From positions 121,265-185,264 of the forward strand of contig CAKVIG010000004.1 in assembly GCA_934754515.1 (NCBI GenBank): a stretch of DNA of 64,000 nucleotides, written 5' to 3'. Shown one piece after another: positions 8,495 to 16,567 of the stretch (its first letter is position 1; each line of letters begins with the position of its first letter). This DNA is from an uncultured Candidatus Melainabacteria bacterium (GTDB taxonomy: Bacteria > Cyanobacteriota > Vampirovibrionia > Gastranaerophilales > Gastranaerophilaceae). The position numbers and the translations under genes were made by a program. The notes under the pieces are model-generated. The model saw only the letters and a list, made by a program, of their open reading frames with translations. It was not told the DNA's origin and did not search any database.

Positions 8495-10051
8495 TTATTT
8501 ATTCTTCTTATCAGCCAATTCGCTATCCATTCTCAAGAAAACCGGTTTGATGTTTTCTTTATCAATCAAATGTCCTGCTTTTAAGCTGTCACAAGTAATA
8601 TCATCCAACTTAACGCTCAAATCATAAGACAATTGTTCTGCCATAGATTTTGCAATATTTGGACAGTAGGGATAAATCAATGACGCAATAACTGTCATAA
8701 CTTGCAATACGTTAGTTAAAACAACTCCGCATCTTTCCATGTTGCCTTCTTTAGCCAAAGTCCAAGGCGCATTGTCCGTAACATATTTATTCGTAATATC
8801 AACCAATTCGATAATTTTTTGAGCAGCTTCCTGAACTTCAAAATAATCGAAATGATGTTTTACTTCTTTAACAGTTTCTAAAGCTTTTTCAGCCAATTCG
8901 TTTTTACCTAAAAATTCAGGCTTAATATCACCTTCAAAATATTTAACAAGCATTGAAAGAGTTCTGTTTAACAAGTTGCCCATTGAGTTTGCAAGATGTG
9001 CGTTAACTTTTTCTTTAAAGTCTTCATCAGAGTAGTTGCCATCTTTTCCGCAAGGCGCAGCAGATGCCATATAATATCTGAACGGATCAGGAATATCCAA
9101 GTTGAAAGCTTCCAAAACGCTTGTCGGAGAAATTACGTTACCTAAAGATTTTGACATCTTAGTTTGGTCAATTGTAATCCAACCGTGTGCCAAAATATGT
9201 TTAGGAAGCGGTAAGTCCAAAGCCATAAGAATTGCAAGCCAGTAAATGCTGTGGAATTTCAAAATGTCTTTTCCGATAACTTGAACATCGGCAGGCCAAA
9301 GTCTTTCAAATTTTTCATCACTTCCGTCAGGGTCATAACCGATTGCCGTAATATAGTTTGAAAGTGCGTCAATCCATACATAAATAACTTGTGAAGGGTC
9401 ATCTAAAACAGGAATACCCCAGCTTACGTTTGTATTAACACGAGAAACAGAAATATCTTCAATATTTTCTAATTGGTTCAAAACTTCATTTGCACGGAAT
9501 GAAGGAATAATAAAATCAGGGTTTGTCTTGATATGTTTAATAATCGCGTCTTTGTATTTTGTTAATTTAAAGAAATAGTTTTCTTCTTCAACAACTTCCG
9601 GTTTCTTTTGGTGGTCTGGACAAAGTCCGTCTTCTGTCAAATCTTTTTCGCTTAAAAATGCTTCACAGCCTGAACAATAAAGACCTGTATAAGAGTGTTT
9701 ATAAATATCACCCTTTTCAACAAGTTTTTTGAAAATCTTTTGAACAACTTTTTCGTGCTGTTCGTCAGTTGTTCTGATAAATTGAGAATAATTAATATCT
9801 AAAGCTTTCCAAGCGTCTTGGAATTTTTGAGCGTTCATATCGCAAAATTCTTTTGGTGAAATACCTTTTTCTGCAGATGTTTTTTGAATTTTGATACCGT
9901 GTTCGTCAGTACCTGTCAACATGTAAGCATCTTCACATCTTTGAGTAAAATGTCTGAAGATAACATCCGTAAGTATTTTTTCGTAAGCGTGTCCGATGTG
10001 CGGTGCGCCGTTTACATAGTCAATTGCAGTTGTTGTGTAAAATTTTGCCAT
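8495..10051 (-). CDS. metG: Methionyl-tRNA synthetase
   Basis: 518 residues. Class I motifs HIGHAYEK (about 18-25) and KMSKSLG. The zinc insert has CSGCEAFLSEKDL with the pair completed by CPDH, so only three Cys and one His are seen. The C-terminal all-helical anticodon domain is present, while the optional tRNA-binding (EMAP-like) C-terminal domain is absent, as in short MetRS forms. It charges tRNA-Met for initiation and elongation. It leads an operon with proC; GGGGATTTAAGAT precedes the ATG. Confidence 0.97.
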   Translation of the reverse strand: MAKFYTTTAIDYVNGAPHIGHAYEKILTDVIFRHFTQRCEDAYMLTGTDEHGIKIQKTSAEKGISPKEFCDMNAQKFQDAWKALDINYSQFIRTTDEQHEKVVQKIFKKLVEKGDIYKHSYTGLYCSGCEAFLSEKDLTEDGLCPDHQKKPEVVEEENYFFKLTKYKDAIIKHIKTNPDFIIPSFRANEVLNQLENIEDISVSRVNTNVSWGIPVLDDPSQVIYVWIDALSNYITAIGYDPDGSDEKFERLWPADVQVIGKDILKFHSIYWLAILMALDLPLPKHILAHGWITIDQTKMSKSLGNVISPTSVLEAFNLDIPDPFRYYMASAAPCGKDGNYSDEDFKEKVNAHLANSMGNLLNRTLSMLVKYFEGDIKPEFLGKNELAEKALETVKEVKHHFDYFEVQEAAQKIIELVDITNKYVTDNAPWTLAKEGNMERCGVVLTNVLQVMTVIASLIYPYCPNIAKSMAEQLSYDLSVKLDDITCDSLKAGHLIDKENIKPVFLRMDSELADKKNK

Positions 10052-10208
10052 ATCTTAAATCCCCTTATTTATTAATAATGTTAAAAAAATTATAACATAA
10101 AATAGAAACACGGCTAAATACGAAAAATAATCCTTAAGAGCTATATAAAAGACATTTACAAAAGTTTAAAATATACATATAGATATTAAAGAAAGTGTGT
10201 GTGAGATT

Positions 10209-10667
10209 ATGATTCAACCTGTAAATGCCTTAACCCCTAAGGTTTCATTTAAGGGGCAGTATTCAGAATTCCAAAATCCTGTTAACAGACGGATTGAAAA
10301 ACGTTTAGCAATCCTTAATGCAGGCGGAGTATCTGTTGCAACAGGAGCAGTGACAACGGCAATAGCCAGAAGTTATACATCTTCTTGGAAACATGCAAGT
10401 TGGTTTGGTTTGGGAGCAACTGCAATAACTATGTTATTTGTTTGCCCGAGATTTATGTATAAATCAGGCATAAAATCTTATACTAAAGAAAAAGAATTGG
10501 ATGTTTTCACCAAAGAAAAAGAAGTTCAGAAAAAACTTTTGAATGATGTAGATGAAGCAATTGAACATCATAGCGATGATTTGCATGACAAGTTGGAAAA
10601 CTATTCCAAAACAAAAATTGCAGATGAAAAAAATCCGAATAAAACTGTAAAAATCGGTTTGCCATAA
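10209..10667 (+). CDS. Hypothetical protein with KVSFKG N-terminus
   Basis: 152 residues from the ATG at 10209; an in-frame GTG at 10197 is an alternative. Residues 11-17 read KVSFKGQ, the x-F-x-G motif shared by other genes here. A hydrophobic stretch (VSVATGAVTTAIARSY, then WFGLGATAITMLFVCP) suggests two membrane-spanning or membrane-associated helices, followed by a charged helical tail. No family recognised. It neighbours the large glycogen-synthase-like x-F-x-G gene on the same strand. A TTTACA-AAAG-TTTAAA stretch about 55 nt upstream resembles a degenerate version of the direct repeat before the next gene. Confidence 0.7.
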   Translation: MIQPVNALTPKVSFKGQYSEFQNPVNRRIEKRLAILNAGGVSVATGAVTTAIARSYTSSWKHASWFGLGATAITMLFVCPRFMYKSGIKSYTKEKELDVFTKEKEVQKKLLNDVDEAIEHHSDDLHDKLENYSKTKIADEKNPNKTVKIGLP

Positions 10668-10778
10668 AAAATCTACTGAAAATTTAATACTATTTAACTA
10701 AATTTCTTATACGCTAGAATTGTTGAAAAAATTTTTTGCTTTTGTTACAATTGACCTACCGAACTTAATAAAAATTTA

Positions 10779-10795
10779 CTTTACATATCTTAACA
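10779..10795 (+). promoter_or_regulatory. Direct repeat CTTTACA-TAT-CTTAACA upstream of the 10875 gene
   Basis: It differs at one base from the element at 1694-1710 and lies at a similar distance (about 80 nt) from the start codon. See the 1694 entry for the HLR1-like interpretation. Confidence 0.45.
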
Positions 10796-10874
10796 GACGG
10801 GGATATTTAGGCAAGTTTTTTTGTGTGTGGGTGTTTGTATATATAGAACAATTTATGTGTGTAAGGAGTTATCT

Positions 10875-13544
10875 ATGAAGATTAACGCAATAGGTACTGA
10901 TTATTCTGCTATCAGAGCGAGAAATGCAAAGAGTGTAAAAGCGACCAAAGGACAACCCCAAGAAATTGATGTACCTAAAGGAATGACAAAGATTTCTTTT
11001 AGAGGCGGTAATCCTAATCACGTTGCGCACTGGGTAATGGAAGAACCTTTACTTGGCGCAAAAGGCGGTGGTGTTGGTACAGTATCCAACGATTACAACT
11101 CACTTAATGTTGTTGACTCCAATACACAAGGTAAAACTGTTAAATTCATGCCGTATTATAACGGTAAGAAAATATACGATAAAGGCGGAGAACTTGTAAC
11201 AGACGTACAAGTACATAGAGTTCCTAATAATCTACCGGACGGACACCCTCTAAAAGGTAAAGAAGGAACACCATTCTTTACAATGCAAGATTTGGATAAA
11301 AAATCTATTCCTGAAATCTTATCTAAAGAAGGCGACTATTTCTTGTTAGACGAAGTTAAAACTTCTACAATGAATTGGGGTTTGGAAAAAGAATCTAAAA
11401 TTGGTTTATACAAAGTAAGATTAACGGAAAATTTAAAAAAGAAAGCTCCAAATGTTGATTTCTTCTTGGTATTTTCAGATGCAACCGCATCAATGACTAA
11501 ACCTTACGCAGACGGAAGCTATTCTAGCAGCACAAAATTGTTATCAAATTCTTGGAAGGGTGATGCTTACGCAAAAGCAAGTAAAGCTTGCCAACAATTA
11601 ATGGATGCTTCAAGCCAAGCTGTTAACGGATTTGACCCTAAACATATTATTTGTTCCGATGGTCAAGCTGCATATTTAATTCAAAACGCAGCGATTGCTA
11701 ACGCTAATGGCGAAAGCTATTGGAAAGATAAATTTTTATCTGAAATCGGTCACAATTTAGGTGACGGTTACATTCAAGGTACTTCAGCAAAAAGTATGAT
11801 TGTAAACCTTGGTGCAACACCAGAACAAATTGAAGCAATTACAAAAGATCCAAAATATTTAGAAGCTTTACAAACAGGTCAAGAAGAAGCTTTCTTGAAA
11901 AAAACAATTTTGAAAGATTTATTAAAAGGTTCTGACAGCGTAAATGCAATGTCAATTCCAATCTATTATGCTAAAAAAGATTATGTTCCAATGTTTACAA
12001 CTGTATCAGAAGGTTACTACGAAACATTGCTAAACAACCCTGAAATCACTCCTGCAATTCAAAAAGACTTGATTGAATTGGATAAATTGGGTAGATTTAA
12101 GGGACTTACAAACCCATTAAACGACCCTAGTTTAGCATATTATGAAAAACTCGGTTTACCGGGATTCAAAACTGATTCAAAATTAAAAACTGCGGACGGT
12201 AAAGAAGTTACAATTAAAGCGTTTGACGCATTCAGTAAAGATAAAACTTCTCTAAAAGACATTAGAGAAGCTAAAAAAGAATTAAAATTGAATTTGTTTG
12301 ACAGATTAAGCGGTGCTTACGAAAAAGCTCAAGCTTGGGATGCTAAAAAAGGCGAATGGATGAAAGAAGGTTCAGGTTTGTCTTTGATAGCTGCAGGTAA
12401 AGCCGACGCAAAAGTAAAAGTTCACGGCAATATTGACAAATCTTATATCGACAAATTGAAAAAAGGCGAAGATATCAAATTAGCAGTAAGCTGGGGACGT
12501 GGTGACTTCCAAAAAGCAATGGATACAGTTATGGATGCGTTTGAAAAATATGCAAACAAAGACCCTAACACATTGCTTGTAATGGGCGGACCTCTTGATG
12601 AATCAACACCTGATTATAAAGTAATTACAGAAAAAATTAAGAAGTTAAACGAAAATCCAAAAATTAAAGGCAGATTTGTATACTTGGAAGGTTTTGCTCC
12701 CGGTACTGCATTAGCTTCTGCTGCTGATGTTTCACTTCTTCCTTCAAGAACTGCACCTTGCGAACTAACTGACTTGGAAGCTAAAAAGAAACTTTGTACT
12801 CCAATCGTTACAAATGCTCAAGGTTTGGCACAAAAGAACTTTGACCCTGATATTGCAGGTGAAGCAAAATTAGCAGACGGTTTTAAAACAAAACACGAAT
12901 TCTTCACACCATTAGAAACTTGCCTTGAAGACGGTGTAGCTTCTCCTGAAGCAAAACAAAAATTCTTAAAAACAAAAGAAAACATTTCAAAAGAATTAAA
13001 ACAAACTTACAAATTGAGAACAGGCAATGAATTATCAGAAGAATTGTTAGCTAAAAAATTAAAAGATAACCAAAAATATCAAAGCGCAGTTAAAAATTTG
13101 CGTGACTCAATTGTTTCTGATGAATTGGTTGACTGCTTAGATAGAGCGTTAAATAAATATAGAAATGGCGATGTTGCAGAAAGAATTTTACATAACCAAG
13201 TAAACATGAACACAAGCTGGGAAGGCAATGGTTGGTTAAGCAAAACAAACAAATCTTCTGCTGAATTATACAGAGAATACCACATCAGAAACAACGGCAA
13301 AAATCTTTCTAAAGAAGACTTGATTAAACTTGATTTTTCAGGATTAACAGAAGGCGAAAGAACCGGTTCCGGTATTAAAAAAGGCGGAATGAAAAGATGG
13401 TTCAAAGCTAACAAAAAAGCTTCCATTATCACTGCCGGTGTTTTAGGTCTTGCTGGATTAGGTTATGCAGGATATAAATCCGGCTGGCTTTCTCCAAGAT
13501 TTGAAGAAGAAAAGAAAAACGGACACTTGTCTTGTGTAGGATAA
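10875..13544 (+). CDS. Divergent glycogen/starch-synthase-like (GT5-type) protein with x-F-x-G N-terminus
   Basis: 889 residues from the ATG at 10875, which has AAGGAG 6-11 nt upstream; an earlier in-frame start lacks a ribosome site. Residues 39-44 read KISFRG. GT-B features follow: EEPLLGAKGGGVGTVSNDY resembles the K-x-G-G-L-x-D-V loop of GlgA, IICSDGQAAYLIQNAA resembles its H-D-W-x-T-A region, and the C-terminal Rossmann domain has AVSWGRGDFQKAMDTV, LLPSRTAPCELTDLEAKK (the E-P-C-G-L-x-Q region of GlgA) and PIVTNAQGL. A membrane helix (ITAGVLGLAGLGYAGY) lies near the C-terminus. The catalytic residues are altered, so activity as a glucan synthase is uncertain. Confidence 0.65.
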   Translation: MKINAIGTDYSAIRARNAKSVKATKGQPQEIDVPKGMTKISFRGGNPNHVAHWVMEEPLLGAKGGGVGTVSNDYNSLNVVDSNTQGKTVKFMPYYNGKKIYDKGGELVTDVQVHRVPNNLPDGHPLKGKEGTPFFTMQDLDKKSIPEILSKEGDYFLLDEVKTSTMNWGLEKESKIGLYKVRLTENLKKKAPNVDFFLVFSDATASMTKPYADGSYSSSTKLLSNSWKGDAYAKASKACQQLMDASSQAVNGFDPKHIICSDGQAAYLIQNAAIANANGESYWKDKFLSEIGHNLGDGYIQGTSAKSMIVNLGATPEQIEAITKDPKYLEALQTGQEEAFLKKTILKDLLKGSDSVNAMSIPIYYAKKDYVPMFTTVSEGYYETLLNNPEITPAIQKDLIELDKLGRFKGLTNPLNDPSLAYYEKLGLPGFKTDSKLKTADGKEVTIKAFDAFSKDKTSLKDIREAKKELKLNLFDRLSGAYEKAQAWDAKKGEWMKEGSGLSLIAAGKADAKVKVHGNIDKSYIDKLKKGEDIKLAVSWGRGDFQKAMDTVMDAFEKYANKDPNTLLVMGGPLDESTPDYKVITEKIKKLNENPKIKGRFVYLEGFAPGTALASAADVSLLPSRTAPCELTDLEAKKKLCTPIVTNAQGLAQKNFDPDIAGEAKLADGFKTKHEFFTPLETCLEDGVASPEAKQKFLKTKENISKELKQTYKLRTGNELSEELLAKKLKDNQKYQSAVKNLRDSIVSDELVDCLDRALNKYRNGDVAERILHNQVNMNTSWEGNGWLSKTNKSSAELYREYHIRNNGKNLSKEDLIKLDFSGLTEGERTGSGIKKGGMKRWFKANKKASIITAGVLGLAGLGYAGYKSGWLSPRFEEEKKNGHLSCVG

Positions 13545-13552
13545 AATTTGTA

Positions 13553-13584
13553 ACGGTCGATTGAGAAACTCAATCGACCGTTTA
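13553..13584 (+). terminator. Terminator after the GT5-like gene
   Basis: Perfect 13-bp stem ACGGTCGATTGAG / CTCAATCGACCGT with an AAA loop, followed by TTTATTATT. Confidence 0.85.
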
Positions 13585-13611
13585 TTATTAACATCGAAAG
13601 GAGTAGTATAA

Positions 13612-13995
13612 ATGAGAATTGCACCAATTAATGAAATGAATTCAAGTTCAGGTATGAATTTTCGAGGTCTTTGGGGAAAAGAAAAAGTAACAGCAAATTA
13701 CGATGAAACAATGGGTTACGAAAAAACTGAAAGATTTTATTATCCGTTTTTGGATGAAAGTGCTGACGAAATAAAAAAGGTACAAGAAAAATATACAAGA
13801 AATTCTGTCAACTATAATGGCGGACAATACACAATGGACTACTTTGAAAAATGCCATGTAAATGACAAATTGAGATTTACGAAATCAGAATGGGAACAAT
13901 ATTCTCACAACAAGTCCGGTATTGATAAGCAACTTAAATCCATAATTGAAACATCATTAAAAATGTTAAATTTAAAACATTATATAATTAAATAA
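13612..13995 (+). CDS. Hypothetical protein with MNFRG N-terminus
   Basis: 127 residues. It starts MRIAPINEMN, and GMNFRGLWG at 14-22 is the x-F-x-G motif. AAAGGAG lies about 10 nt before the ATG. The rest is hydrophilic, rich in Y, N and K, with no membrane helix and no recognised domain. It lies between two strong terminators, so it is its own transcription unit with little room for a promoter, or it is read through from the GT5-like gene. Confidence 0.65.
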   Translation: MRIAPINEMNSSSGMNFRGLWGKEKVTANYDETMGYEKTERFYYPFLDESADEIKKVQEKYTRNSVNYNGGQYTMDYFEKCHVNDKLRFTKSEWEQYSHNKSGIDKQLKSIIETSLKMLNLKHYIIK

Positions 13996-14001
13996 CATTA
14001 G

Positions 14002-14027
14002 AGCCGGTTATTATACCGGCTTTTTTT
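14002..14027 (+). terminator. Terminator after the 13612 gene
   Basis: Stem AGCCGGT / ACCGGCT followed by a run of seven T. Confidence 0.85.
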
Positions 14028-14029
14028 CA

Positions 14030-14038
14030 TGCTAAAAT
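14030..14038 (+). promoter_or_regulatory. Extended -10 box of the metallo-beta-lactamase-fold gene
   Basis: TGC-TAAAAT, ending 6 nt before the ATG at 14045. It is identical in sequence and spacing to the ribE promoter at 59416-59424. No Shine-Dalgarno is present. Confidence 0.6.
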
Positions 14039-14044
14039 ACTTTT

Positions 14045-14662
14045 ATGATTATAAAAACATTTGTAGAACCACCTATTGATAATAACAATTACTTGATAAT
14101 TGATGAAGAAACTAAAGAAGCAGCGTTAATCGACTGTTCTTCCATTGATGACAGAATTGATGAAGAGATTGAGAAACAAGGCGCAAATTTAAAATATATT
14201 TTACTAACTCACGGACACTTTGACCACATTGCAGGCATTCGTCCAGACCGCTTCAAAAGTAATCCGCAAGTTGTTATGCACAAAGCGGATTTAGATTGGC
14301 TAAACAATGCAAACCAATATTTGCCGATGTTTGGCATGCCGGAAATAACAATTCCTAAGGTTGATATTTTTGTAGAAGATGGTGATACAATACAACTCGG
14401 TTCTTTAGAAATAAAAGTTTTGCACACTCCGGGACATACTCAAGGTGGAGTTTGCTATTTAGTTGACGGAAATTTATTTTCAGGCGACACAATTTTTAGA
14501 GAAGCAGTCGGACGCTGTGACTTGGAAGGTGGAAATTTCAATCAAATCGTAGAAAGTATTGAAAATAAAATATTTACATTACCCCCTGAAACAGTAATTT
14601 ACCCCGGACACGGCAATATTACTTCGGTTGAATGGGAAAAAGAACATAATAGATTTTTATAA
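14045..14662 (+). CDS. Metallo-beta-lactamase-fold hydrolase (glyoxalase II-like)
   Basis: 205 residues. The zinc motif THGHFDHIAG is complete (HxHxDH), followed by HTPGHTQGGVCYL, the bridging Asp in FSGDTIFREAVGRCDL and the last ligand in YPGHG. The single-domain layout and length match the YcbL/GloB-like thioester hydrolases, for which S-lactoylglutathione-type substrates are typical; the true substrate is not known. A likely leaderless transcript starts at an extended -10 six nt before the ATG. Confidence 0.9.
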   Translation: MIIKTFVEPPIDNNNYLIIDEETKEAALIDCSSIDDRIDEEIEKQGANLKYILLTHGHFDHIAGIRPDRFKSNPQVVMHKADLDWLNNANQYLPMFGMPEITIPKVDIFVEDGDTIQLGSLEIKVLHTPGHTQGGVCYLVDGNLFSGDTIFREAVGRCDLEGGNFNQIVESIENKIFTLPPETVIYPGHGNITSVEWEKEHNRFL

Positions 14663-14752
14663 AAAATTTAATTGTTAGATTAAAACTGCGGGAGCGCACA
14701 CCTTATTTGTCAAAAAATACAAGTTAAAAGTTGTTCTTTTAATACGACTACA

Positions 14753-16555
14753 TTACTTTGTTAGTCTTGATTTTAATTCATCATAAAATTTCATGTTAGG
14801 TTCAGAATAGCCATCAATTTTTTCTAACCATGTAGGAAGATTTGCTAAAACCGCTTTGTCATTGAAAAGATTTTCATAGTTCAAAACAGTTTCTGCGATT
14901 TCATATTGTTCGTAAAATCCCATATTTTCTATAATTTGTGGCAAACGATACATTACCTCTTTATTTGAATACAATCTTTTTTCAGATAAAACTTTATCAA
15001 GAAGGTCTGATCTTAATTGATAAGTGTTTTTATTGCTAAAACTCATAAACCATTCTAATTTTGTAATGTTATCAATAAGCTTTTTATCAGAAATTATTTC
15101 ATCTTTGTCCAACATTTTAGAAATATAATTTATGTCTTCTGACCTTTCTGATTGTTTAAGAATATCTGGAAGTTTCTTTACTACAGCTTTATTATTGTAT
15201 AATCTTCCATCACTAAAAACCTGATCTACCAACTTGTATCCCATTTCATTCTTGCTATAACCGAGCAAAAGACCTAAATTATTGGCTACTTCTGAATTTT
15301 GAATTTCTGGATTATTAAGATATTTTCTAAGTAAAGATTTTCTGAATTTTAAATTATCATTGTCTGTTGTCTCTAAAATGTAACCTAATGCACCATTTAG
15401 ATTATCGTTTTTGTAAAATTTTCCATTTGATAAATACAAATCTAAAAACTCATTAATATTATGAGATTTTTCAGGAGTTTCTATAGAATGTATAGCTGAG
15501 GTAATACCACTACTGTACATTCCTTTGCCATCAAGCAAAAATCTGTTTCTATATAATTCTGGAGTGTCAAAAAATCTATTAGCCAAATCAAATTTTCGTT
15601 TGTTATCTACACTTTCAACAATACGTGCAATATTATGTTTTATGTGCTTGTTGTTGAATACATCTGGCGTATTTAGGTACTTGTCAAACAAACTATTCAC
15701 ATACCCTAAACGTTCATTATCTTTTGTGAAATATGTAATGTGTGAAATTTCGTTACAGATATTAGCGTTATTATACAATCTTTCATCGCTCAAGAATTTA
15801 TCAACTACTGCCTCTCTAATTCTTGCAGTATATTGCGGATTATCAGAATAAGCATTTGAATCTAAAATATCACCATAAGCATAAAAATACGTTTTATCAA
15901 AACGTTCATCACTCAAAACTCTCAAAACAGAATTGATATTTGATTCGTCAACATAATAGATAGCACGTTTTGCATCATCAACAAGTTGATCATTGTTATA
16001 CAATCTTGGGTTGCTCATAATATAGTCAACAACCTTAGCTTGCTTTGTAGTCAAATCTCTTCCAGGTCTAGAAAAAATAAGTTTTGACATATTTCTTCTA
16101 ACCATTGGATTATTTATTAAGCTATCATCATCAAGAAGTTTGTTAACTAGTTGAATTTCTCTTTTTTTACCTGCAAGCATTCTTTCACCAACTACATAAC
16201 GACTTCTTTCGTCATAACCAATTTTTCTTTCCAACGCTTGCAATTTTGGTTCTGAAACTTCTGGCAAATCTGGGAAAATTTCATCAAGCGTCTTTTTAGG
16301 TTGCTTTATTTCTTCTTTTGCAGAAATTTCTTCTTTTACTTGTGCTTCTTTATCTTCTTCTTGCTTTTTATTAATTGCAATTGCTGCAAGTGCAATAGCA
16401 GTACTTGCACCAGCTAACGCTTGAAAAGTATTTTCAACTTTTTCAGCTTTTGCGCTACTTGATTTTGCAAACATATTAGTAAAACGATTAAATATTGATT
16501 TGTAATTTTTTCCTTCAAAATTTGGTTGGTTTGTACTTATTTTTTCGACACGCAT
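14753..16555 (-). CDS. x-F-x-G protein with about 12 tandem helical repeats (paralogue B)
   Basis: 600 residues. The first 20 residues, MRVEKISTNQPNFEGKNYKS, are almost identical to those of the neighbour upstream. An alanine-rich hydrophobic segment follows (about 45-62), then an acidic/lysine linker ending in a P-D-L-P-E-V-S box. From about residue 130 the protein is built of repeats of about 40 residues around L-S-D-x-R-L-Y-N-N-x-x-(V/L)-x-x-x-L-x-x-I, for example LSDERLYNNANICNEI and FSDGRLYNNKAVVKKL. This pattern suggests an alpha-solenoid scaffold of ARM/HEAT type. AAAGGGATAAATT precedes the ATG. It lies 12 nt after its paralogue, so the two form one operon. Function unknown. Confidence 0.75.
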   Translation of the reverse strand: MRVEKISTNQPNFEGKNYKSIFNRFTNMFAKSSSAKAEKVENTFQALAGASTAIALAAIAINKKQEEDKEAQVKEEISAKEEIKQPKKTLDEIFPDLPEVSEPKLQALERKIGYDERSRYVVGERMLAGKKREIQLVNKLLDDDSLINNPMVRRNMSKLIFSRPGRDLTTKQAKVVDYIMSNPRLYNNDQLVDDAKRAIYYVDESNINSVLRVLSDERFDKTYFYAYGDILDSNAYSDNPQYTARIREAVVDKFLSDERLYNNANICNEISHITYFTKDNERLGYVNSLFDKYLNTPDVFNNKHIKHNIARIVESVDNKRKFDLANRFFDTPELYRNRFLLDGKGMYSSGITSAIHSIETPEKSHNINEFLDLYLSNGKFYKNDNLNGALGYILETTDNDNLKFRKSLLRKYLNNPEIQNSEVANNLGLLLGYSKNEMGYKLVDQVFSDGRLYNNKAVVKKLPDILKQSERSEDINYISKMLDKDEIISDKKLIDNITKLEWFMSFSNKNTYQLRSDLLDKVLSEKRLYSNKEVMYRLPQIIENMGFYEQYEIAETVLNYENLFNDKAVLANLPTWLEKIDGYSEPNMKFYDELKSRLTK

Positions 16556-16567
16556 AATTTATCCCTT

